From Labilithrix sp. (GTDB taxonomy: Bacteria; Myxococcota_A; Polyangia; Polyangiales; Polyangiaceae), in assembly GCA_019637155.1 (NCBI GenBank), contig JAHBWE010000010.1:186001-250000 (forward strand): DNA of 64,000 nt, in the 5' to 3' direction. Numbering within the stretch: position 1 is the first letter of the stretch; each line of letters opens with the position of its first letter. Of the stretch, positions 38,459 to 46,370 are shown piece by piece. A model generated the notes under the pieces. That model did no database searches. It was not told the DNA's origin and saw only the letters and a program-made list of their open reading frames with translations. Both the position numbers and the translations under genes were made by a program.

Positions 38459-39856
38459 ATGCCCTTCGAGAAAGTGCTCGTCGTGAACCGCGGCGAGATC
38501 GCTCGCCGCGTCATCCGTACCTGCAAGCGTCTCGGGATCGCGACGGTGGCGGTCTACTCCGAGGCCGACGCGGAGGCGCCGTTCGTGACGGACGCGGACG
38601 AGGCGGTCGCGATCGGTCCCGCGCCGGCGAAGGACTCGTACCTCGACGTCGCCAAGATCATCGACGTGCTGAAGAAGACGGGCGCGAAGGCGGTGCACCC
38701 GGGCTACGGCTTCCTCAGCGAGAAGTCCGCGTTCGCGCGCGCGGTCGCGGAGGCCGGCGCGGTGTTCATCGGCGCGACGCCCGACAACCTCGACGCGTTC
38801 GGCGACAAGATGAAGGCGCGCCACGTCGCGCTCTCCGCCGGCACGAGCCCGGTCCCCGGCACCGACGAGCCGATCGCGATCGACACGCCGGAGGGCGTCG
38901 CGAACGCGAAGGCGATCGCGGCGAAGGTCGGCTACCCGGTCGTGGTGAAGGCGGTCGGCGGCGGCGGCGGCATCGGCATGCAGGTCGTGCAAGACGAGGG
39001 CGGAATGGAGCGCGCGCTCAAGTCGTGCTCCGATCGCGGGAAGGCGAGCTTCGCCGACGAGCGCGTCTACCTCGAGCGCTACGTCTCGCAGCCGCGCCAC
39101 ATCGAGGTGCAGGTCTTCTGCGACGACCACGGGCAGGCCTTCGCGCTGGGCGAGCGCGAGTGCTCGCTCCAGCGCCGGCACCAGAAGATCCTCGAGGAGT
39201 CGCCGTCTCCGGCCGCGTTCTTCGAGGGCGCCGCGGGCGAGAAGCGGCGGCAGGACCTCTACGCGGCCGCGCTCCGCGTCGTGACGAAGGTCGGCTATCG
39301 CGGCGCGGGGACGTGCGAGTTCATCGCCGACGCGGAGGGCAACCTCTACTTCCTCGAGGTCAACGCGCGCCTCCAAGTCGAGCACCCCGTCACCGAGATG
39401 GTCACCGGGCTCGATCTCGTCGAGCTCCAGCTCCGCGTCGCGGCGGGGGAGAAGCTCCCCGACCTCTCGAGCGTGAAGCCGAACGGCCACGCGATCGAGG
39501 CGCGCATCTACGCCGAGGATCCGAGCAAGGGCTTCATCCCGAAGCCGGGCCCGATCGACACGCTCGAGTGGGCCGGCGGGGCGGGGGAGGTGCAGACGAA
39601 GACGCTGCGGGTGGAGTCCGGGGTGAAGGCCGGAAACAAGGTCACGCCCTACTACGATCCGATGATCGCGAAGCTCGTCGCCTGGGGCGAGACGCGCGCC
39701 GCCGCGATCGCCGAGCTCGATCGCGCGCTCGAGGGCACCACCATCGCGCCGGCGACGACGAACCTCGCGTTCCTCCGCAAGACGCTCGCGAGCGACGAGC
39801 TCAGGGCCGGTCAGTACGACACGAAGTTCGCCGAGATCCTCGCGAAGCGCGCATAG
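38459..39856 (+). CDS. accC: biotin carboxylase subunit of an acyl-CoA carboxylase
   Basis: Protein of 465 residues. It opens with the biotin carboxylase domain (EKVLVVNRGEIARR), has the ATP-grasp glycine loop (KAVGGGGGIGM), catalytic residues in EVNARLQVEHPVTE and the C-terminal domain (NGHAIEARIYAEDPSKGF). It carboxylates biotin on BCCP using ATP and bicarbonate. No biotin carrier or carboxyltransferase gene is adjacent, so whether it serves acetyl-CoA or another acyl-CoA carboxylase cannot be told; the symbol is a family name. Gene ends 9 bp before the cupin-GNAT fusion. Confidence 0.93.
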   Translation: MPFEKVLVVNRGEIARRVIRTCKRLGIATVAVYSEADAEAPFVTDADEAVAIGPAPAKDSYLDVAKIIDVLKKTGAKAVHPGYGFLSEKSAFARAVAEAGAVFIGATPDNLDAFGDKMKARHVALSAGTSPVPGTDEPIAIDTPEGVANAKAIAAKVGYPVVVKAVGGGGGIGMQVVQDEGGMERALKSCSDRGKASFADERVYLERYVSQPRHIEVQVFCDDHGQAFALGERECSLQRRHQKILEESPSPAAFFEGAAGEKRRQDLYAAALRVVTKVGYRGAGTCEFIADAEGNLYFLEVNARLQVEHPVTEMVTGLDLVELQLRVAAGEKLPDLSSVKPNGHAIEARIYAEDPSKGFIPKPGPIDTLEWAGGAGEVQTKTLRVESGVKAGNKVTPYYDPMIAKLVAWGETRAAAIAELDRALEGTTIAPATTNLAFLRKTLASDELRAGQYDTKFAEILAKRA

Positions 39857-39865
39857 AATGGCGGG

Positions 39866-40879
39866 ATGAGCCGCCCGCCGTTCATCAAGCACTGGCGCGA
39901 CGTCATCGGACCCGACGAGGCGGGGTATCCCGGGAGCGAGGAGCGCTTCACGATCGGCTCGCCGATCGGCCGCGCGACGGGGCTCCTCCGCATCGGCGTC
40001 CATCACGAGACGCTCCTGCCGGGCCGCCGCTCGTCCTGGCCGCACGCCGAGCGCGACGAGGAGGAGCTCGTGTTCGTGCTCCAGGGCACGCCCGACGTGT
40101 GGATCGACGGGGAGCTCCATCGCCTCGAGCCGGGCGACGGCGTCGGCTTCCCGTGCGCGACCGGCATCGCGCACACGTTCATCAACGACACCGATCAGCC
40201 GGTGCGTCTCCTCTCGATCGGCGAGCGCTCGAAGCCCACGCACGCGGTCTACTACCCGCTCCACCCCGCGCATCAGGAGATCCTCGGCGAGCGCGACTGG
40301 AAGGACGCGCCGAAGCGCCCGCTCGGCGCCCACGACGGCAAGCCGGCGCGTCCGACGCGGCCGCAGGCCGTGCTCGTCACCGAGCGCCTGCGCCTGCGCC
40401 CGGTGCGGCTCGAGGATGCGCAGGCGTACTACGAGCTGCGGAGGGACCCCGAGGTCGCGCGTTTCCTCCTGCGCAGGGCGCCCGCGAGCGTGGACGAGGC
40501 GCAGAGCGCGCTCGCGCGCGTGCTCGAGTCGAACCAGCCCGCGTGGGCGCTCACGCGCGTACCCGACGACATGTTGCTCGGCATCGTCGGACTCCCGCGC
40601 TTCGACGCGGCGAACCGCTGCTCGTCGATCTCGTTCGAGCTCCGCCGCGACGAGTGGGGCAAGCACCTGATGAGCGAGGCCGCCGCGCGCGTGATCGAGC
40701 ACGCGTTCGGCAAGCTGGGCCTTCATCGCATCCAGGCGGAGATCGATCCGAAGAACCACCCTTCGATCCACCTCGCCGAGACCCTCGGCTTCGTCCGCGA
40801 AGGCGTCCTCCGCGACAACGTCTTCCACGACGGCGCCTACTCCGACACCGCCATCTACGCCCGCTTCGCCCCGCGCTGA
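39866..40879 (+). CDS. cupin-GNAT acetyltransferase fusion protein
   Basis: Protein of 337 residues with two domains. Residues about 20-130 form a cupin barrel (PHAERDEEELVFVLQG; LEPGDGVGFPCATGIAHTF). Residues about 170-330 form a RimJ/RimL-type GNAT acetyltransferase (TERLRLRPVRLEDA; EWGKHLMSEAA; HRIQAEIDPKNHPSIHLAE). It probably acetylates an N-terminus or an amine; the cupin may bind a sugar or metal ligand. The fusion is unusual. The last 25 bp overlap the end of the convergent FGE-like gene. Confidence 0.87.
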   Translation: MSRPPFIKHWRDVIGPDEAGYPGSEERFTIGSPIGRATGLLRIGVHHETLLPGRRSSWPHAERDEEELVFVLQGTPDVWIDGELHRLEPGDGVGFPCATGIAHTFINDTDQPVRLLSIGERSKPTHAVYYPLHPAHQEILGERDWKDAPKRPLGAHDGKPARPTRPQAVLVTERLRLRPVRLEDAQAYYELRRDPEVARFLLRRAPASVDEAQSALARVLESNQPAWALTRVPDDMLLGIVGLPRFDAANRCSSISFELRRDEWGKHLMSEAAARVIEHAFGKLGLHRIQAEIDPKNHPSIHLAETLGFVREGVLRDNVFHDGAYSDTAIYARFAPR

Positions 40880-41592
40880 GCCGCGTCGCCGAGCGTCGCG
40901 GCGTCGTTTGCAGGGACGCAGAGGCGAAAGCCCATCGTGGTGTGGCGAGCGGCCTCGTGCGACCAGTTTCGGTACGCTGCCTGCAGCTTGCAGTCGATGC
41001 TGCGCCAGCATCCACCGCGCAGCGGACGCACCCGGCCCGCGCCCGTGACGCACGGATCGAGGCCGGCCTTCACGCGTTCGAGGTGGGCGTTGGGCACGAA
41101 GACGTCCAGGCACCACTCCCAAACGTTGCCGGCCATGTCGTGGCAGCCGAACGGGCTCACGCCCAGCGGGTACGCTCCCACGACGGAGGGGCCGCCGGAG
41201 CTCCAGTCCTCGGCGAAGCACGCGCGCGACTCGTCGGGCAGCTCGTCACCCCACGGGTAGCGCCGCCCGTCGAAACCGCGCGCGGCGAGCTCCCATTGCG
41301 CCTCTGTCGGCAACGAGCCTCCCGCCCACACGCAATAGCGCTGCGCTTCGGCCCATCCGACGCCAACGACGGGACGCTCGGGCGCGCCGAAGAGCGGGTG
41401 AAGATGCTCCGCCGCCGGCGTCGCGCCCGTCGCCTCGATGAAGGTGCGATACTCCGCGTTCGTCACCGGATAGACGCCGATCGAAAACGGCGAGAGCTCG
41501 ACGACGTGTGGAGGGTTCGGCGCCTCGGACTCTTGGATGTCCGCGTGGCCCATCGTGAACACGCCTCCTTCGACACCGACGAGACGACTCAT
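40855..41592 (-). CDS. formylglycine-generating-enzyme-family (SUMF1-like) protein
   Basis: Protein of 245 residues with family motifs in order: GGVFTMGHAD, YPVTNAEYRTFI, LPTEAQWELAARG, YPWGDE, GNVWEWCLD, RPLRGGCW, and GFRLC. Members are C-alpha-formylglycine enzymes or related hydroxylases such as EgtB. The two Cys of the FGE active site are not clearly both present; Cys residues do occur in RGGCW and IDCKLQ, so activity is uncertain. The start at 41592 overlaps the CoA-binding gene stop as ATGA. Confidence 0.87.
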   Translation of the reverse strand: MSRLVGVEGGVFTMGHADIQESEAPNPPHVVELSPFSIGVYPVTNAEYRTFIEATGATPAAEHLHPLFGAPERPVVGVGWAEAQRYCVWAGGSLPTEAQWELAARGFDGRRYPWGDELPDESRACFAEDWSSGGPSVVGAYPLGVSPFGCHDMAGNVWEWCLDVFVPNAHLERVKAGLDPCVTGAGRVRPLRGGCWRSIDCKLQAAYRNWSHEAARHTTMGFRLCVPANDAATLGDAAQRGAKRA

Positions 41593-42044
41593 CGCTGCCC
41601 ACGAAGCGGCGCCCATGAAGGGTCGAGCGAGGCGCGACGGCAACCGATGCAGTCCTCCGCGATCGGAATCCCCGCAGAGGCGAGGCGCTCCGCGAACGAC
41701 GGACGAAGGAGCCCCGACTGAAACCAGACCACCCCGGGTCGAACGGCAATCACGTCGTCGACGTAAATAGCGAAATCATCGTTCTTGACAAAAATGCTCA
41801 ACACGTCGATCGGCGATATGATCTCCGTGAGGCTGCGGCAGACCCGCACGCCGAGGATCTCCGTCGCCTCGGGATACCGAATCGGCACGGGCACGATCGT
41901 GTAACCGACCTTCTGGAGGTAAAGCGGGATCTGGTGGGCATCGAGCTGTCGTCGGGAGTCGGGCTTGATTCCCAAGACCGCGACGGTGCGCGACGTCGCG
42001 AGAACGCGCTCCATCCCGGTGACGTCGAGCAACTCGAGGTCCAC
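41589..42044 (-). CDS. CoA-binding (YccU-type) protein
   Basis: Protein of 151 residues with a Rossmann-like CoA-binding fold: TSRTVAVLGIKPDSRR at the N-terminus, PIRYPEATEILG, IDVLSIFVKNDD, and GVVWFQSGLLRPS. Binding of CoA or a nucleotide is expected; the biological role is unknown. Coupled to the downstream FGE-like gene by ATGA. Confidence 0.88.
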   Translation of the reverse strand: MDLELLDVTGMERVLATSRTVAVLGIKPDSRRQLDAHQIPLYLQKVGYTIVPVPIRYPEATEILGVRVCRSLTEIISPIDVLSIFVKNDDFAIYVDDVIAVRPGVVWFQSGLLRPSFAERLASAGIPIAEDCIGCRRASLDPSWAPLRGQR

Positions 42045-42054
42045 GTCGTCAATG

Positions 42055-42156
42055 TTATCCCCGCACGTTCGGGAAGCCCTTGCCCTCCGTCGCCGCAGCC
42101 TGCGCGTACATCGCGACGATCGGGGGCATCGCGACCCCGGCGGCCCATTTCCTCAT
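42055..42156 (-). CDS. possible small protein, 33 residues
   Basis: An ATG at 42154-42156 overlaps the stop of the upstream 2-hydroxyacid dehydrogenase gene as ATGA, and opens a 33-residue frame with a hydrophobic middle (AAGVAMPPIVAMYAQAAA). The frame fits exactly in the gap before the CoA-binding gene and shares its strand. The joint is the same type used by real gene pairs nearby, but length alone gives no proof. Confidence 0.4.
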   Translation of the reverse strand: MRKWAAGVAMPPIVAMYAQAAATEGKGFPNVRG

Positions 42157-43100
42157 CGCACCGGCGTCAGGGGCGCTTTTCCGTGAAGGACCGCGATCAC
42201 GTTCGCGGCCGCCGTCGCCGCCATCTTCTCGCGCGTCTCGCGCTCGGCGCTGCCGATGTGCGGCGCCAGCACGACGTCCTCGCGCGCGAGGAGGTCCGGA
42301 TGCACGCGCGGCTCGTCGGCGTACACGTCGAGGCCCGCCGCCGCGAGCGGTCCGTCGCGGAGCGCCTTCGCGAGCGCCGCTTCGTCCACGATCGGCCCGC
42401 GCGCGGTGTTCACGAGGACCGATCCCGGCCGCATCCGCGCGAGGCGCGCCGCGTCGAAGAGGCCGCGCGTCTCCGGCGTGAGCGGGCAATGGATCGTGAT
42501 CGCGTCCGACGTCGCGCACAGCTCGTCGAGGTCCGGCACGAACGTCGCGCCGAGCACGCGCTCGAGGTTCTCGGGGACGCGCCGTCGCTGCGTGTATCCC
42601 ACATGCATCCCGAAGCCGCGCGCGCGGCGGGCCATCGCCATCCCGATGCGGCCGAAGCCGACGACGCCGAGCTTCATCCCGTGCACCTTCGCGCCGAGGT
42701 GGAACGTCGGCGTCCACGCCTTCCAGCCGCCCGCGCGCATGAGGCGGTCGCCCTCGCTGATGCGCCGCGCGGCGTCGAGGAGGAGCCCGAACGCGAGGTC
42801 CGCCGTCGCTTCGGTGAGGACGTCGGGCGTGTTCGTGACGACCACGCCGCGCGCCGCGCACGCCGCGAGGTCGACGTTGTCCACCCCGACCGCGACGTTC
42901 GCCACCACCTTCAGCGCCGGCGCCCGCGCGAGCACCGACGCGTCGATGCGATCGGTCACGAGCGAGAGCAGCCCGGAGGCGCCGGCGAGATCGGCCTCCG
43001 CGATCGACGGCGCGACGTCGACCGCGAACGACTCGGAGAGGACCGGCACGGCGTCTCCCGGCAAGTCCCCGCTGACGACGACACGCTCACGGGATCCCAT
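42153..43100 (-). CDS. D-isomer-specific 2-hydroxyacid dehydrogenase
   Basis: Protein of 315 residues. NAD-binding motif VVGFGRIGMAMARR; catalytic Arg in NTARGPIVDE; Glu in DVYADEP and His in LAPHIGSAERET. Substrates may be glyoxylate, hydroxypyruvate or another 2-keto acid; sequence does not decide. The gene starts 175 bp from the divergent lipoprotein gene. Confidence 0.93.
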   Translation of the reverse strand: MGSRERVVVSGDLPGDAVPVLSESFAVDVAPSIAEADLAGASGLLSLVTDRIDASVLARAPALKVVANVAVGVDNVDLAACAARGVVVTNTPDVLTEATADLAFGLLLDAARRISEGDRLMRAGGWKAWTPTFHLGAKVHGMKLGVVGFGRIGMAMARRARGFGMHVGYTQRRRVPENLERVLGATFVPDLDELCATSDAITIHCPLTPETRGLFDAARLARMRPGSVLVNTARGPIVDEAALAKALRDGPLAAAGLDVYADEPRVHPDLLAREDVVLAPHIGSAERETREKMAATAAANVIAVLHGKAPLTPVR

Positions 43101-43275
43101 GGAAGAAGGATCTCGTCTCGGAAGGAGAGCCGGGAAGGAATATCGAACGTCTCCCTTCGAAAAAAACTATACGTTAAATGACTATTTGTTGCGCACGTGC
43201 GTCGAAACGGAGCTTCGGGTCTCGGCCGGATCGACGCGGTCGTGCCGAGCAGGTGGAGACGAGGAGGGACGACAC
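43101..43275. promoter_or_regulatory. AT-rich divergent promoter region
   Basis: Between the dehydrogenase and lipoprotein starts. A run at 43156-43188 is clearly AT-rich for this genome (TTCGAAAAAAACTATACG, then TTAAATGACTATTTG) and contains TATAGT on the minus strand, a fair -10. An 8-bp palindrome GCACGTGC follows at about 43193-43200. No confident -35 is seen for either direction. Confidence 0.5.
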
Positions 43276-43629
43276 ATGAGTGATGCGAAGCGAACGGGGA
43301 GGGGCGGAGCGGGGCTCGTCCTCGCGGTGATGGGGGGAGCCTTCCTCCTCGCGTGTGACATCGAGAAGGACCTCACCACGAAGTACGGCCGGCCCCCGGC
43401 GACCAAGACACCGTCGCACTGCGCGCTCACGCAGAAGGGCGTGCGCGTCACGGCCACGGAGCACGCGACGATCCGAAGCTGGACCTTGCCCGGGCTCCAC
43501 GTCGTGTACTCGCCGTTCGGAGGGCCGGCGACGTGCGACACCGGTATCGTGCGCATCGAGACCGCGGCCTACCGCCAGATGGGCGACGCCGCCGCGCGTG
43601 AGTCTGACGCCAAGCGGCCGCGGCTCTGA
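43276..43629 (+). CDS. small lipoprotein
   Basis: Protein of 117 residues with signal peptide and lipobox (GAFLLACDIE). Strong ribosome-binding site GGAGGG 8-9 bases before the ATG. The mature part has two Cys (HCALT, ATCDTG) and basic C-terminus. No family recognised. Confidence 0.75.
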   Translation: MSDAKRTGRGGAGLVLAVMGGAFLLACDIEKDLTTKYGRPPATKTPSHCALTQKGVRVTATEHATIRSWTLPGLHVVYSPFGGPATCDTGIVRIETAAYRQMGDAAARESDAKRPRL

Positions 43630-43638
43630 CGACGTGAC

Positions 43639-44958
43639 TCAGTCGGCGTCGAACGGCACGACGTCGGTCGCGGTGAGCCCGGGGATCTTTGCCTTCACCG
43701 CTTCGAGCGTGTCCGCGGCGGTGCCGACGACGATGACGACGAGGTTCTGCGGATCGAGGCGCATCTTCGCCGCCGCGTTCGCGCGCTCGAGCGTCACGTC
43801 CTTCACGTGATCGACGTAGCGCGTGTGGTAGTCGGCCGGCAGCTCGAGGAGCTCCGTCTCGATCGCCTGCCCGAGGCGCTTCGGCGCGGTGTCGATCTCG
43901 AAGGCGTAGGAGCGCACGAGGTAGTTCTTGATGAACCCGAGCTCGCGCTTCGAGATCCCCTTCGCGACGAAGTCCTCGAGGAGCTCCAGCATCAGCTCGG
44001 TGCACGGCGCGCAGTCCGCCGCCGCCGGCGCCGCCGCCATCGTGAACGCGTGGCGCCGCCGCTCGATCGAGAGGCGCGCGCTCGTGCCGTAGGACCAGCC
44101 GCGCTTGCTCCGGATCTCGCGCATCATCCGCGACGTGAACGTGCCGCCGAGGACCGCGGTCGCGGTGACGAGCGGGACGTGGTCCTCGTCGTGCGGCCAC
44201 GTCCCGAGCGAGCCGATGAGCGTCTGCGTCTGCGTGCGCTCCGGTTTGTCGACGAACACGAGGCGGCGGCCGGTCGGCGCGGTCGGCTCCGGCGGCTTCA
44301 TCGGCAGCGGCGGGCCCTCCTTCACCGCGCTCGTGATGCGCGCCGCGATCACCTTCGCTTCGTCGACCGAGATCGCGCCCGCGAAGCCGAGCACGAGGTC
44401 CCTCCGCACGAAGTGGCGGTCGTACGCGGCGACCACGTCGTCTCGGCCGATCGCGTCGATCGTGGGGAGGCGGCCGGCGGCGGAGCGCGCGTACGGGTGG
44501 CCGGGGAACAGCGCGCGGCGGAACGCGAGGTTCGCGAGGGCGCGGTCGCTGTCGCGCGCCTCGACGATCTCCGCCGAGGTCTCGCGCTTGAGGCGCGCGA
44601 CCTCGGCGGGATCGAACGTCGGCTGGCCGAGGAGCGAGGTGAGGAGGTCGACGAACTTGTCGACGTTGCGGCGGATGACCTGCCCGTGGAACGACACGGT
44701 GGAGGGGCCGACGTCGAGCGACAGCTCCGCTCCGAGGCGATCGATCGAGGCCTCGATCTCCTGCGCGCTGCGCCCGCCGGCGCCGCGCCGGAGCATGCGC
44801 GCGGCGAAGCGGCAGACGCCGTCCTTGCCCGCGGGGTCGGCGATCGCGCCGCTCCGGACCGAAACGACGATCGAGACGAGCGGGACCGCGGCCGAGCTCT
44901 CGACGAAGCCCACCCCGCCGCCGTCGAGGTCGAACCGCACCGGCTGGTGCGCCGTCAT
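43639..44958 (-). CDS. M16 peptidase-family protein, probably inactive subunit
   Basis: Protein of 439 residues with M16 fold features (SIDRLGAELSL; RSKRGWSYGTSARL; FIKNYLVRSYAFE). The zinc motif HxxEH is missing: the matching segment reads FAARMLRR. This is the usual state of the second subunit in heterodimeric M16 enzymes. The start overlaps the stop of the active partner as ATGA (44955-44958), supporting a complex of the two. Confidence 0.9.
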   Translation of the reverse strand: MTAHQPVRFDLDGGGVGFVESSAAVPLVSIVVSVRSGAIADPAGKDGVCRFAARMLRRGAGGRSAQEIEASIDRLGAELSLDVGPSTVSFHGQVIRRNVDKFVDLLTSLLGQPTFDPAEVARLKRETSAEIVEARDSDRALANLAFRRALFPGHPYARSAAGRLPTIDAIGRDDVVAAYDRHFVRRDLVLGFAGAISVDEAKVIAARITSAVKEGPPLPMKPPEPTAPTGRRLVFVDKPERTQTQTLIGSLGTWPHDEDHVPLVTATAVLGGTFTSRMMREIRSKRGWSYGTSARLSIERRRHAFTMAAAPAAADCAPCTELMLELLEDFVAKGISKRELGFIKNYLVRSYAFEIDTAPKRLGQAIETELLELPADYHTRYVDHVKDVTLERANAAAKMRLDPQNLVVIVVGTAADTLEAVKAKIPGLTATDVVPFDAD

Positions 44959-46358
44959 TCGGCCGCTCCCGCGATCGGATCCGCCTCGGTCTCCGGCTCG
45001 GGCAAGACGCGGATGATCGTGCGCGCCTCGTCGACGAGCCAGCGCCGCGCGGCGGTGCGGAGCTCGCCGGCGGTGACGCGGCGATAGCGCTCCAGCCGGC
45101 GGAACGCGGCGGTCGGATCGCCGAGGACCGTGTCGTAGAAGCCGATCTGCTCGGCCTTGCCGCTCGTCGTCTCGAGCGACTGGAGGAGCCCGAGCTCGAG
45201 GCGCGCCTTCGCGCGGTCGATCTCTTCGCTCTCGATCAGCTCCGTCTTCAGCCGCTCGAGCTGCGCGTCGACCGCGCTCAGGATCGCGTCGCCCGAGACG
45301 CCCGGGCGCGCGGTGAAATACAGCTCGTAGAGGCCGGGGTCGCGGAAGGTCGAGACCCAGCCGCGGACCTCGGTGCACGTCTCCTTCGCGATCACGAGCT
45401 CGCGGTAGATCCGCGAGGCGCGGCCGCCGAAGAGGACCTCGTTCAGGACGACGAGGGTGGCGTGCTCCGCGTCGCCGAGCGCGGGGCCGCGGTAGCCGAC
45501 GAGGACCTTCTCGCTCGGGGTGGGCTTCTTCATCGAGAGCTCGCGGCGCCCGGCCTGCGGCGGCTCCGGCTGCGTGTCCTCTTCGGGAATGCTCGAGGTG
45601 GGGATCGGACCGTACGCATCGCGGATTTTGGCGAGGACGTCTTTTTCGTTGACATCGCCGACAACGACCACGGTCGCGTTGTTGGGGGCGTAGAAGGTCT
45701 TGTAGAAGTCGACGCAGTCGTCGGGGGTGAAGCCCTCGATGTCCTTCATCCACCCGATCGTGGGCCAGTGGTAGGGGTGGACCGTGAACGCGGTCTTGTA
45801 GAGGATCTCGTTCGCGGTTCCCTCGACGTCGTCGTCGACGCGCATGCGCCGCTCGTTCGCGACGACGTCCTTCTCGCTCGCGACCTGCGGCTCGCGGAGG
45901 ACGAGGCGCGCCATGCGCTCGCTCTCGAGCTTCACCGCGAGGGGGAAGCGGTCCTTCGGGAGCGACTCGTAGTAGTAGGTCCAGTCGAGCCACGTCGCCG
46001 CGTTCGACTCGGCGCCGTTCTCCTCGAGCTTCCGGTCGAACTCGCCCGCCGCGAGCCCCTCCGTCTCGTTGAACATGAGGTGCTCGAAGAGGTGGGCGAG
46101 CCCGGTCTTGCCCTCGCGCTCGTGGCGCGACCCGACGCGGAACCAGGTAAAATAAGAGAGGACGGGCGCGCTCTTGTCGACGAGGAGGAGGAGGCGGAGC
46201 CCGTTGCCGAGGAGGAAGCGGAGGAGCCGCGGCGCGGCCTCTCCGGTCGGCCCCGTCTCGCCGAACGGGACCGATCCTTCGAAGGTCCAGTGCGCGGTGG
46301 GGACCGCGGCGTCTTCGTTCAGGCGCGCGATGAGCGCGGCGAGCTTCGCGTCGGACAT
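44955..46358 (-). CDS. M16 zinc peptidase, catalytic subunit
   Basis: Protein of 467 residues with the zinc motif HLFEHLMF (HxxEH) and downstream Glu in ANERRMR. The layout, followed by an inactive partner, resembles other two-gene M16 peptidases. No signal peptide is evident (MSDAKLAALIARLNED), so it should act in the cytoplasm on peptides; that location is inferred. Confidence 0.92.
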   Translation of the reverse strand: MSDAKLAALIARLNEDAAVPTAHWTFEGSVPFGETGPTGEAAPRLLRFLLGNGLRLLLLVDKSAPVLSYFTWFRVGSRHEREGKTGLAHLFEHLMFNETEGLAAGEFDRKLEENGAESNAATWLDWTYYYESLPKDRFPLAVKLESERMARLVLREPQVASEKDVVANERRMRVDDDVEGTANEILYKTAFTVHPYHWPTIGWMKDIEGFTPDDCVDFYKTFYAPNNATVVVVGDVNEKDVLAKIRDAYGPIPTSSIPEEDTQPEPPQAGRRELSMKKPTPSEKVLVGYRGPALGDAEHATLVVLNEVLFGGRASRIYRELVIAKETCTEVRGWVSTFRDPGLYELYFTARPGVSGDAILSAVDAQLERLKTELIESEEIDRAKARLELGLLQSLETTSGKAEQIGFYDTVLGDPTAAFRRLERYRRVTAGELRTAARRWLVDEARTIIRVLPEPETEADPIAGAAE

Positions 46359-46370
46359 GGGCCGTACGTA

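Noticed and set aside
40855..40879. Overlap of the FGE-like and GNAT genes as a sign of error
   Set aside because: Both reading frames end with family-typical C-termini; a short convergent overlap is acceptable in this compact genome.
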